Shown here: positions 1 to 6,178 of the stretch, one piece after another
How positions within the stretch are numbered: position 1 is the first letter of the stretch
How the letters are laid out: each line of letters begins with the position of its first letter
DNA from: Bacteroides sp.
GTDB lineage: Bacteria > Bacteroidota > Bacteroidia > Bacteroidales > Bacteroidaceae
NCBI GenBank assembly: GCA_019412865.1
Contig: DXOJ01000479.1
Span: 1 to 6,178, forward strand
Direction of reading: 5' to 3'
DNA length: 6,178 bases
Notes under the pieces: model-generated
What the model was told of the DNA's origin: nothing
What the model saw: the letters and a program-made list of their open reading frames with translations, nothing else
Database searches by the model: none
Made by a program: the position numbers and the translations under genes

Positions 1-3000
1 ATATAGAGTAGGAATCAAAATCAATGTCAAAACAGTAGATATCGTCAAACCACCGATTACGGCAATTGCCATCGGACTCCACATTTCCGAACCTTGACCG
101 CCACCGATAGCCATCGGAATCATACCGAGAACGGTAGTAGCGGTGGTCATCAGTACCGGACGAAGACGGCTCTTACCTGCTGTTACCACAGAGTTCAAAA
201 CAGCCAATCCACGTTCTCGACAAAGGGTAATGTAGTCAATAAGCACAATACCGTTCTTCACCACAATACCAATCAACATGATACCTCCCAATAAACTCAT
301 GACACTCAATGTGCTGTTCGTAAAGAATAGTGCCATCAAGACACCACTAAACGCAAACGGCAGGGAGAACATGATGATAAACGGATAAGTCAGTGACTCG
401 AACTGCGCTGCCATCACGATAAATACCAGAACAACAATCAGGATGGCAAGTGTTCCCAAATCGCGGAATGAATCCTGCTGATCTTCGTACGAACCGGAAA
501 TCTGAATGGTGACTTCTCCCGGAAGATCCATTTTATCTATCACCTTATTTCCGGCAGCCACTACGTCGCCCAGCGGAGCTCCGGAGATTACAGCGGAAAC
601 GGTCACGATACGTTCGCGGTCTTTACGTTCGATGGTAGGAGGTGCAAAACGTTCGACTACCTTTCCGACGTCTTTCACACGAACGGATTGTCCCTGTGCA
701 TTGTAAATGAGGATATTTTCGAGACTCTCCAGGCTTGTACGGTATTCAGGTGCGTAACGCACTTTGATATCATATTCATCTCCGTCCTCACGATATTTAG
801 ATGCTACCGCACCATTGACACGGTTACGCAGATAGTTACCAGCAGTTGAAAGATTCAAGCCATGCATCGCCAGTTTTTCACGGTCGAAGTCTACCTGATA
901 TTCCGGTTGGTAGTCACTACGGCTGATATTTACCTCGGTCACGCCTTTTACTTTCAATAATTCACGTTTCAGACGGGCTGCTACGCTATCGGTTACTGTC
1001 ATATCGTATCCGTAAACCTCAAAGTCGGCACTTGCCTGCGCGGACATACCCGTGTTACTACCTCCGAGGATTACCTGTGCTTTACTGAATTCCGGATAGG
1101 CTTTCAAATCTTCACGCATCTCATCACAGACTGCTTCCAAAGTGATGTCACGATCACCCGGGTCTACCAAACTGATGTTGAACGAGATTATATGTGAGCC
1201 ATTGTCCTGCATGGATGCCCAAGTGTTGTCAGAATCAGCCTGACCGACTGTATAGTTACAGACTTTCATTATGTCTTTATACTTCGTCAGCCATTGGTTG
1301 GTTAACTTCTGAGATAATTCCTGCGCTATCTCTTTTCGTGTACCGATTGGAAGTTCCAACTGTACGGCAATACGGGCATTATCCTGTGCCGGGAAGAACT
1401 CCGTACCGATGCCCTTTGCACACAGCAAACTGACAACGAAGAAAGCAATACATCCCACAATCACAATCGGACGATGACGTACAGCCCAGTTCAACATCTT
1501 CGCATACCAAGTATCAAGTCCGTCGAGCGCTTTCTCAATCGGAGTAAAGAAGAGCTTGAACATTTTCGATGGTTTCTTCTGCAAGCGAAGTAACTGAGAA
1601 CAGAGCATCGGAGTCAAAGATAGTGCGGCGACCGTAGAAATAAACATGATGGCACACATCATCCAACCCAACTGTTTGAAAAGCACACCGGACATACCGC
1701 TTACCATCGTCAACGGGAAGAACACGGCAATCATGGTCAACGTAGAAGCAATTACAGAGATTGCCACCTCATTTGTTCCGTGCACGGCTGCCTGTTTCGG
1801 ATCGGAGCCACGCTCGATATGGGTCGTTACGTTTTCAAGTACCACAATCGCATCATCCACCACCATACCGATAGCAATAGAAAGTGACGAAAGCGAAATA
1901 ATATTAATCGTATTTCCACTAATCGCCAAGTAAATGAACGAAGCAATCAACGAAAGCGGAATAGTGATACAGATAATCAGCGTCGCACGCCAACGTCCCA
2001 GGAAGAGGAACACGACGATGACAACAAAGAGCAAGGCATAAACAACGGTTTCCGTCAAACTGTCGATGGTGTTCAAAATGTTGTCCGAGGTATCGACAAT
2101 GACACCAATCTTCACGTCGCTCGGCAGGTTCTTTTGAAGCCTCGGCAGCGCGTCGGCCACTTTCTTGGAGATTTCTACCGAATTGGCTCCCGACTGTTTC
2201 TGAACTACAATCATAGCACCTTGCACACCATTATTATAGGTTTCCTGTGCACGTTCTTCCACGGTATCGACAATACGGGCTACATCACGCAAAAAGACAT
2301 TCGCCCCATTGTGTGTACCCACCACTACATCTGCCAACTGACGGGAATCATCAAACTCACCTTCTACACGCAGTGCATAGGTTTCGCTACCAATATCGAA
2401 GTTACCACCGGGAATGTTCTTATTCTCGGCTCCGATAATGGAGCTGATTGTTTCAATAGTCAGGTGATAGGCTTCCAGTTTGTTGGGGTCGCAATATACC
2501 TGAATCTCACGTTGCGGTGCACCACTGATGGAGACGGTTCCGACTCCCGGAATACGTGCCAGCGGATTTACCACACGGTCGTCCAATATCTTATAAAGCG
2601 CTGACTGACTCTCATTGGCCTGTACGGAAAGTAACACGATCGGAATCATGTCCGTACTAAATTTGAAGATGATCGGATTCTCGACATCATCAGGAAGCTG
2701 TGAGCTTACCATGTCGAGTTTATCGCGCACATCATTGGTGAGAACGTCAATATCGTTACCAAACTCGAACTCCAATGTAATTAATGACATATTCTCGGAA
2801 GAACGGGAGGTGATATGTTTCAGGTTGCTCACCGCATTCAACGTATTTTCGAGCGGGCGAGTCACATTATTTTCTATATCCGAAGCACTTGCTCCGGGAT
2901 AAGCGGTCATTACCATGATTGTATTCGTGTCAATGTCCGGATACAAGTCGATAGGTAACTTGGACAAAGAGAAAAGACCAAAAATCACCACTGCCAGAAA

Positions 3001-3051
3001 GCAGAGGGAGGTCATAATCGGTTTCTTAACCGCACCTTCGTATAAACTCAT
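1..3051 (-). CDS. RND efflux pump, HAE-1 family inner membrane permease (C-terminal end cut by window edge)
   Basis: Proton-driven inner membrane component of a tripartite multidrug-type exporter. The frame is open for 1017 codons without a stop and runs off the left edge inside the last membrane helix (ends I-P-T-L-Y). By comparison with AcrB (1049 aa), probably only a few dozen residues are missing. The ATG at 3051 is the first possible start, because an in-frame TAA lies three codons upstream. Seen in order: TM1 (about 13-31), first periplasmic porter part with the Y-P-G-A-S-A-S-D-I-E-N-N-V motif (about 51-63), TM2-TM6 from about 336, TM7 (about 527-545), a second large periplasmic loop, and TM8-TM12 from about 865. 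The TM4 motif G-M-V-V-D-D-A-I-V-V-L-E-N-V gives D399/D400, equivalent to AcrB D407/D408. K932 (in V-V-K-N-G), R962 and T969 match AcrB K940, R971 and T978. The proton relay therefore looks intact, and the double Asp argues for HAE-1 rather than metal-exporting HME pumps. The substrate cannot be read from sequence. Last gene of the visible operon, 114 bases after the fusion protein. Confidence 0.96.
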   Translation of the reverse strand, partial: MSLYEGAVKKPIMTSLCFLAVVIFGLFSLSKLPIDLYPDIDTNTIMVMTAYPGASASDIENNVTRPLENTLNAVSNLKHITSRSSENMSLITLEFEFGNDIDVLTNDVRDKLDMVSSQLPDDVENPIIFKFSTDMIPIVLLSVQANESQSALYKILDDRVVNPLARIPGVGTVSISGAPQREIQVYCDPNKLEAYHLTIETISSIIGAENKNIPGGNFDIGSETYALRVEGEFDDSRQLADVVVGTHNGANVFLRDVARIVDTVEERAQETYNNGVQGAMIVVQKQSGANSVEISKKVADALPRLQKNLPSDVKIGVIVDTSDNILNTIDSLTETVVYALLFVVIVVFLFLGRWRATLIICITIPLSLIASFIYLAISGNTINIISLSSLSIAIGMVVDDAIVVLENVTTHIERGSDPKQAAVHGTNEVAISVIASTLTMIAVFFPLTMVSGMSGVLFKQLGWMMCAIMFISTVAALSLTPMLCSQLLRLQKKPSKMFKLFFTPIEKALDGLDTWYAKMLNWAVRHRPIVIVGCIAFFVVSLLCAKGIGTEFFPAQDNARIAVQLELPIGTRKEIAQELSQKLTNQWLTKYKDIMKVCNYTVGQADSDNTWASMQDNGSHIISFNISLVDPGDRDITLEAVCDEMREDLKAYPEFSKAQVILGGSNTGMSAQASADFEVYGYDMTVTDSVAARLKRELLKVKGVTEVNISRSDYQPEYQVDFDREKLAMHGLNLSTAGNYLRNRVNGAVASKYREDGDEYDIKVRYAPEYRTSLESLENILIYNAQGQSVRVKDVGKVVERFAPPTIERKDRERIVTVSAVISGAPLGDVVAAGNKVIDKMDLPGEVTIQISGSYEDQQDSFRDLGTLAILIVVLVFIVMAAQFESLTYPFIIMFSLPFAFSGVLMALFFTNSTLSVMSLLGGIMLIGIVVKNGIVLIDYITLCRERGLAVLNSVVTAGKSRLRPVLMTTATTVLGMIPMAIGGGQGSEMWSPMAIAVIGGLTISTVLTLILIPTLY

Positions 3052-3079
3052 GTTGTTTTATTTAAAAGCTTCTCCCCGC

Positions 3080-3098
3080 TCCTCTCCCAAGAAGAGGA
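3080..3098. other. Imperfect hairpin in the fusion protein-pump gap
   Basis: The 114-base gap between the fusion protein stop and the pump start holds an inverted repeat, TCCTCT (3080-3085) and AGAGGA (3093-3098), with a 7-base loop. It lies in a strongly strand-asymmetric purine/pyrimidine stretch (about 3069-3107). In the direction of transcription it is not followed directly by a T-run, so it does not look like a standard intrinsic terminator. It could be an mRNA stability or processing element, or a small dispersed intergenic palindrome of the kind seen in Bacteroidales genomes. With only 6 paired bases, chance is not excluded. Confidence 0.3.
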
Positions 3099-3165
3099 AG
3101 CCGGAAGATCGTTTTGAAATCAGGTTAATTAATAAAAGCATTGGGAGAAAGGTACTGTACATCTC

Positions 3166-4203
3166 TCATTTGGAAGAAAGTTGGGAAGAGGCTTCCACCT
3201 CTACTTCCATACCGTTCACCAAACGTGACTGTCCGGCAATTACAACCTGTGAGTTATCGGGCACACCGGATTTCAACTCGTACTCCGTACCCATGCGTCT
3301 ACCCAGTTCAACCTTATTATAAGATACTTTACCGTCTTTATAAACGAATACATAACGGTCGCCGGAACCTGCCTGCTTAACGATAGCCAAATCAGGAACA
3401 ACTACGTTTTCTGCTGTACCGAAGTTCAATGTCGCACGGGCAAACATTCCCGGACGCACACGCTGGTCTTTATTATCCAGTCTGATCTCCACCTGGAATG
3501 TACGGGTAGTAGCATCTATGGTAGGGTAAATCAGGTTGATGGTTCCTGTAAAGACTTCATCACCATATACATCGAGTTTCACGTCGACAGGAGTACCTTT
3601 TTTCACTTTCGTGAAGTAGGTTTCAGACACGTTAATCAGGAGTTTCACGGAAGTGATCTGTTCTACTACCAGAACCGGTTCTCCACCACTGTACATATCG
3701 CCATTATCATAGTTGCGCGCAGTGACTACACCATTGATAGGGCTTTGCAAAGAGGTATTCTCCAGCAGATTCTTATAAGCGGTTTTCTTCACATCGAGTT
3801 GCATCTTCGAAGCATCCCACTCTGATTTGGACGCACCGCCCACTTTATATAATTCGTCGATACGGTTGAATTCTATTTCCTGATTATCTAGTTGCAGCTT
3901 CGTCTGTTTCAGATTGGCTGCATCCATCTGCACAAGTTTCTGTCCTTTGGATACGCGGTCGCCCACTTCTACGAAAATCTGATCGATACGTACGGGAGAC
4001 GAAGGCGCAATATTATTCTTTACTTCGGCTTCCACCGTTGCTGTGTAATCCTGTATTTGATCTACGGGGCGGGCTTTTACGTCTGCCAGCTTCACAATAG
4101 GCTTTGCGTCCACATGTTCCGCAGCAGCTTTGTCTTTTCCACCTGTACATGAGCCCATAAACACAGTTAACAGCAGGGCTACCAATTGGATACTTCTTTT
4201 CAT
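3166..4203 (-). CDS. RND efflux periplasmic adaptor (membrane fusion protein), lipoprotein
   Basis: Periplasmic adaptor linking the RND pump to the outer membrane channel (HlyD/AcrA superfamily), 345 aa, a usual size. The N-terminus (M-K-R-S, a hydrophobic stretch, then M-G-S-C) is a lipoprotein signal with the lipidated Cys expected at residue 19, so the mature protein should be membrane anchored. Domain order is typical. The first lipoyl half is about 58-95 (V-G-D-R-V-S-K-G-Q near 80-88). A fairly short alpha hairpin spans about 96-150 (rich in L, K, Q, E). The second lipoyl half is about 151-183 (S-P-I-N-G-V-V-T-A-R at 154-163). A beta-barrel spans about 187-262 (R-P-G-M-F-A at 250-255), followed by a membrane-proximal domain to about 336. 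The ATG at 4203 gives a well-formed signal peptide, which supports this start; an upstream AAGGA is only two bases from it and is not a convincing ribosome site. It follows the channel gene by 33 bases. The assignment to the RND-type adaptor class comes from both the domains and the neighbours. Confidence 0.95.
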   Translation of the reverse strand: MKRSIQLVALLLTVFMGSCTGGKDKAAAEHVDAKPIVKLADVKARPVDQIQDYTATVEAEVKNNIAPSSPVRIDQIFVEVGDRVSKGQKLVQMDAANLKQTKLQLDNQEIEFNRIDELYKVGGASKSEWDASKMQLDVKKTAYKNLLENTSLQSPINGVVTARNYDNGDMYSGGEPVLVVEQITSVKLLINVSETYFTKVKKGTPVDVKLDVYGDEVFTGTINLIYPTIDATTRTFQVEIRLDNKDQRVRPGMFARATLNFGTAENVVVPDLAIVKQAGSGDRYVFVYKDGKVSYNKVELGRRMGTEYELKSGVPDNSQVVIAGQSRLVNGMEVEVEASSQLSSK

Positions 4204-4236
4204 ATTCCTTACTTGTAATTTTTTAGTTGTCTATCT

Positions 4237-5583
4237 TTATTCTTTTCCCAGAACCTGATCGAGGTCTGCCTTAGCAACCAGGTAATCGTATATGGACTGA
4301 TTGTAGGTGAGTTGCGCCTGTGTCAGTGACACTTGGGAACTGTTCAGTTCGAGCACCGTGCCCTTACCTACATCATAACGTTTTTCGGCAATCACCACCG
4401 CTTTCTTTGCCTGCATCACATTTTCCTTGTTGCTGACTACCTGCTCTGTGCTGGCACTCATATTATTGCGACAACTGACAATCTGCATATTCAACTGTCT
4501 TTCCGTATCGATACGATTCCAATCGAGCTGGCGCATCTGGATACGGGCAGATTTCACTTTCGTAAAATTGCTTGCCTTATATAAAGGTATGCTGATATTG
4601 AACATCAGGCTGGAACTGTTGCTCCAGTTATAATCGAAGAAATTGATATTCGGATTATACAATGACTGATATTGATAGGAGAAGCTCATGGAAAGAGTCG
4701 GCATAAAGTTTGTCTTTAAAGACTTTACATTCTTTTCGAGCAACTTCATGTTCAAGTCCAACTGCTTCATGGTGGTATTGTTGTTCAGATTCACATTCTC
4801 TTCTTTCAACTGATTGGCAAACATGGTCGTCTCATAGTTGGTCAGATTATCATTAATCTTTATCTCCACATCGGCAGTGATGCCCATCAGAACTTTTAAC
4901 TGTAATTTAGCCAAAGTCACCGCATTGGCTGCCGCAATCAGGTTCGGCTTAATGCTGCGCATCTGTACTTCCGCACTGATCTTGTCATATTCGCTCACAG
5001 TTCCCTGCTGATATTTGGCATTCACTACATTGTAATTATCTTCTGCCAGTTTATAGCTGCCTTGAAGCACTTCATAGCTATCCTGTGCAAGCATTAACTG
5101 ATAATAAGCCTTGCTTACCTGATTCACCAGATCCAGTTTGGAAGCACGTGACTTCTCTACTGCCAGTTCAATATCCGTCTTTGTCATCGACATAGCACGG
5201 TAAACACCCGGCACAAAGAGTGGCAGGTTAATACTCAACCCGGCATTGGCGGTATTCGAACCGTCTTGCCCCATCTTGAACGACATATCGTTCAATTTCA
5301 TTTCAGCCGCTTTAATTGTATGGTCTAAGGAACCGGCAATGCTGGCCTCCGGCAACAGACTTTGCCAGGCTTCCTTGCTGGCAACTCTCTTTAAGGCGAT
5401 TTCTTCCGCTGCCACTTTCATTGTCGGATTCTCATCCAATGCAATTTCCAAGGCTTTGTCTAAGGTTAAGGTTAGGGTATTCTTCTCCGTCTGCGTGTCC
5501 TGCGCCTTTGCAAAACCAAATGCACAGAATGCCACAGCTACCAGAAGGATCTTCCGACCTGTCAATCTTTTCATCTTGTTCAT
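4237..5583 (-). CDS. TolC-family outer membrane efflux channel
   Basis: Trimeric outer membrane exit duct for the RND pump, 448 aa, in the normal range for the OEP/TolC family. A basic N-terminus and hydrophobic core end in A-K-A followed by Q-D, predicting signal peptidase I cleavage after residue 27. There is no lipobox Cys at the cleavage site, unlike OprM-type channels. Two OEP repeats are visible. The first is about 38-235, with L-D-K-A-L-E-I-A-L-D-E-N-P at its head, the strand-turn S-I-N-L-P-L-F at 117-123, and a helical hairpin with Y-Q-Q-G-T-V-S-E-Y-D at 191-200. The second is about 270-446, with the matching I-S-I-P-L-Y at 330-335 and Y-D-V-G-K-G-T-V-L-E-L at 403-413. The internal duplication is characteristic of TolC. 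Met4 is an alternative start, but both give the same mature protein. The gene lies 55 bases after the regulator and 33 before the fusion protein, so co-transcription is likely. Placing the channel gene first in the pump operon differs from the adaptor-pump-channel order common elsewhere. Confidence 0.95.
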   Translation of the reverse strand: MNKMKRLTGRKILLVAVAFCAFGFAKAQDTQTEKNTLTLTLDKALEIALDENPTMKVAAEEIALKRVASKEAWQSLLPEASIAGSLDHTIKAAEMKLNDMSFKMGQDGSNTANAGLSINLPLFVPGVYRAMSMTKTDIELAVEKSRASKLDLVNQVSKAYYQLMLAQDSYEVLQGSYKLAEDNYNVVNAKYQQGTVSEYDKISAEVQMRSIKPNLIAAANAVTLAKLQLKVLMGITADVEIKINDNLTNYETTMFANQLKEENVNLNNNTTMKQLDLNMKLLEKNVKSLKTNFMPTLSMSFSYQYQSLYNPNINFFDYNWSNSSSLMFNISIPLYKASNFTKVKSARIQMRQLDWNRIDTERQLNMQIVSCRNNMSASTEQVVSNKENVMQAKKAVVIAEKRYDVGKGTVLELNSSQVSLTQAQLTYNQSIYDYLVAKADLDQVLGKE

Positions 5584-5638
5584 AAACTGAATTTCTAATT
5601 TAATCTTAATTGTTTGTCAATAGAACCTCACTTTTACT

Positions 5639-6178
5639 CTAGTCTTCGATGCGGTTCTTGCGATATTCTTGTATAAAGTCTTCCAGTACCCTTGCTCCTT
5701 TTTCGGTGGAGATACCGCGTATATAAGTAAACATGATGGATTCGTACACTTCAATGAAAGGGTATTCATTACAGATGTCCGTATTCAAAAGCACATCAAA
5801 TTGCTCACGTACCAGCAAATTGACAATAGCGAAGTTTACATCCGAACGAAAGATGCCCTGCTCTACTCCTGTTTTGAAGAAGGACATGGTTTTCATCGAA
5901 TCGCTGTCCTGCCGATTCTTCATCATCTCATATACTTTGGGATATTTCTTAATGTCTTCAAAAAAGCGTTTGTTCGTCTGATGAAACATCTCAATGCTTT
6001 TCTGAAAGACTGCAAGTATCACTTCCAACACATTGTGCGACTGTTCAAAGACTTTCTGCAAATACTTGTCTCTGTCTGCCTGTGCCTTCAGTATGCATTC
6101 TTTCAACAACGATTCTTTATCCGAAAATATTGCTGTCCGATGAAACTTTTTAAGCTGAAATAATAAAGGGCTGTTTCC
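5639..6178 (-). CDS. TetR/AcrR-family regulator, C-terminal part; DNA-binding N-terminus missing or disrupted
   Basis: Likely local regulator of the downstream efflux operon; TetR proteins usually repress adjacent pumps and release DNA when a ligand binds. The frame is open to the right edge (180 codons, TAG stop at 5639-5641). From about 6127 downward it is TetR-like. It has F-S-D-K-E-S-L-L-K-E, the typical start of helix 4 right after the helix-turn-helix, then a fully helical ligand-binding domain. That domain includes N-K-R-F-F-E-D-I-K-K-Y-P and a late G-V-E-Q-G-I-F-R, both common in Bacteroidales TetR proteins. Upstream of the F, 22 more codons are visible. They lack the expected G-x-S-x-x-T-x-Y-x-x-F recognition helix and instead read L-F-Q-L-K-K-F-H-R-T-A-I. 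A TTG at 6109 could be called as a start but would give a protein without a DNA-binding domain. Either the gene is interrupted near 6127 or there is an indel or a divergent N-terminus. Family assignment of the C-terminal part is firm; whether it is functional is doubtful. Confidence 0.8.
   Translation of the reverse strand, partial: GNSPLLFQLKKFHRTAIFSDKESLLKECILKAQADRDKYLQKVFEQSHNVLEVILAVFQKSIEMFHQTNKRFFEDIKKYPKVYEMMKNRQDSDSMKTMSFFKTGVEQGIFRSDVNFAIVNLLVREQFDVLLNTDICNEYPFIEVYESIMFTYIRGISTEKGARVLEDFIQEYRKNRIED
6128..6178. mobile_element. Possible end of an insertion sequence or other foreign DNA inside the tetR gene
   Basis: The last ~51 bases sit where the TetR helix-turn-helix should be encoded, but no frame gives a convincing one. 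Recognisable TetR coding sequence begins abruptly at the F-S-D-K-E codons (6127 downward). The block is A/T-rich and, read inward on the plus strand, contains TGTCCGATGAAAC close to the junction. This has the general look of an insertion sequence terminus, but I cannot name a family. No transposase, second terminus or target duplication lies within the window. If the window is a whole contig, ending within a multi-copy element would also be usual. The boundary is approximate to a few bases. The alternative is a frameshifted or unusual native N-terminus. Confidence 0.3.

Noticed and set aside
2134..2604. 156-codon plus-strand open frame
   Set aside because: It lies wholly antisense to the porter domain of the RND gene, which reads continuously with all family motifs. 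The plus-strand product shows no recognisable domain.
1..3051. Possible frameshift or premature stop in the RND gene
   Set aside because: A manual read from the ATG at 3051 and from the I-P-T-L-Y end at the edge falls in the same frame, with family motifs at the expected positions. The missing stop is only the window boundary.
1..3051. Metal-exporting (HME, CusA-like) pump
   Set aside because: The TM4 motif carries the double Asp and TM10 the Lys typical of HAE-1 pumps.
2915..3322. Plus-strand open frame spanning the adaptor-pump gap
   Set aside because: It overlaps the coding ends of both minus-strand genes, has low-complexity Ser/Thr/Lys/Arg composition and resembles no family.
5594..5620. 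TTGACA-like box with a TAGAAA box 17 bases downstream, on the minus strand before the channel gene
   Set aside because: It resembles the E. coli promoter consensus, but Bacteroides promoters use a different one (TTTG and TAnnTTTG), which is absent in this gap. The match is probably chance in A/T-rich DNA.
5610..5622. Small ATTG-n5-CAAT palindrome in the tetR-channel gap as a possible TetR operator
   Set aside because: The arms are only four bases and do not extend. There is no second copy, and the real operator would be expected upstream of tetR, outside the window.
5669..6163. 164-codon plus-strand open frame
   Set aside because: It is antisense to the TetR ligand-binding domain, has no recognisable domain, and is rich in Phe, His and Cys as expected for a shadow frame.

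Overview
The window looks like chromosomal DNA from a Bacteroidales bacterium, most likely Bacteroides or a close relative. This rests on the protein sequences, on start codons with no convincing Shine-Dalgarno sequence, and on a regulator whose C-terminal domain resembles TetR proteins I remember from gut Bacteroides. The species cannot be fixed from sequence reading alone.

All genes lie on the minus strand and read from right to left: a TetR/AcrR-type regulator (5639 to the right edge), a TolC-like outer membrane channel (4237-5583), a lipoprotein membrane fusion protein (3166-4203), and an HAE-1 RND inner membrane pump (from 3051 to the left edge, cut before its stop codon). The gaps are 55, 33 and 114 bases, which fits one operon. 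Together the three structural genes would form a tripartite pump. The RND protein uses the proton gradient to take up hydrophobic or amphiphilic compounds, the fusion protein bridges the periplasm, and the channel releases them outside. The pump keeps the charged proton-relay residues of drug exporters (D399, D400, K932) and is not of the metal-exporting type.

The system itself is a known kind. The most interesting spot is the right edge. The regulator has a recognisable ligand-binding domain and the start of helix 4 (F-S-D-K-E), but the DNA-binding helix-turn-helix that should come just before it is not legible in the open frame. The last ~50 bases may be foreign sequence, possibly the end of an insertion sequence that interrupts the repressor gene. 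If so, the pump may be derepressed. This is inference, because too little sequence lies beyond the junction to prove it.

No tRNA, rRNA, CRISPR array or complete mobile element is visible. No gene-free stretch exceeds 114 bases. Open frames on the plus strand are antisense shadows of the four genes.
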